NCBI GenBank assembly: GCA_021807585.1
Contig: JAKBCQ010000156.1
Span: forward strand, 1 to 6,570
From: Planctomycetota bacterium
GTDB lineage: Bacteria; Planctomycetota; Planctomycetia; Isosphaerales; Isosphaeraceae
Length of the DNA: 6,570 bases
Direction of reading: 5' to 3'
Under the pieces are notes generated by a model that saw only the letters and a list, made by a program, of their open reading frames with translations, was not told the origin of the DNA and did not search any database. The position numbers were made by a program, and so were the translations under genes. Shown one piece after another: positions 6,551-6,570 of this stretch (its first letter is position 1; every line of letters begins with the position of its first letter).

Positions 6551-6570
6551 GTGGAGGCGCGTGGAGGCGC
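6551..6570. repeat. 10-bp tandem duplication at the right edge
   Basis: GTGGAGGCGC occurs twice back to back and the second copy ends exactly at the window edge, so the array may continue. The 86 bases after the thioredoxin stop hold no gene and no convincing terminator. Confidence 0.5.

Overview
The window comes from a moderately GC-rich bacterial chromosome. Two genes resemble lineage-typical forms I associate with Planctomycetota: a malonyltransferase-like protein whose usual GQGSQ motif is replaced, and a long acyl-CoA dehydrogenase ending in an [12 protein letters not shown] motif. The phylum call is an inference from family resemblance, not a database result. The hexamer CGATCG is strikingly abundant (about 45 copies by eye against roughly 2 expected), which is a compositional fingerprint of the source genome.

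Layout from left to right. (1) Minus strand, 1744 down to base 1: an acyl-CoA dehydrogenase with 581 codons visible; its 3' end lies beyond the left edge. (2) Minus strand, 3302 to 1935: an acyltransferase of the FabD / polyketide-synthase AT fold, with recognisable Ser and His catalytic residues but an altered N-terminal signature. (3) 3303-3839: a gene-poor leader of about 540 bases with a perfect TATAAT on the minus strand and a strong hairpin just downstream. (4) Minus strand, 5693 to 3840: a polytopic membrane glycosyltransferase of the GT39/ArnT/PMT (GT-C) type. (5) 5694-5875: a divergent intergenic region with a good sigma-70-type promoter reading right. (6) Plus strand, 5876 to 6484: a membrane-anchored TlpA/ResA-type thioredoxin with a WCAPC active site. 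The last 86 bases hold no gene and end in a 10-bp tandem duplication cut by the window edge.

The acyltransferase and the acyl-CoA dehydrogenase run in the same direction 190 bases apart, and both upstream regions contain the 11-mer CGACGTAGAAT. They plausibly act in one specialised lipid or polyketide-like pathway, in which the transferase loads an acyl group onto a carrier and the flavoenzyme oxidises or reduces an acyl thioester. The glycosyltransferase and thioredoxin have separate envelope roles (sugar transfer from a polyprenyl carrier; extracytoplasmic thiol-disulfide exchange) and show no clear functional link to the lipid pair. I found no mobile element, CRISPR array, tRNA or rRNA gene. 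Long open frames on the plus strand over 59-2095 are antisense shadows of the minus-strand genes.
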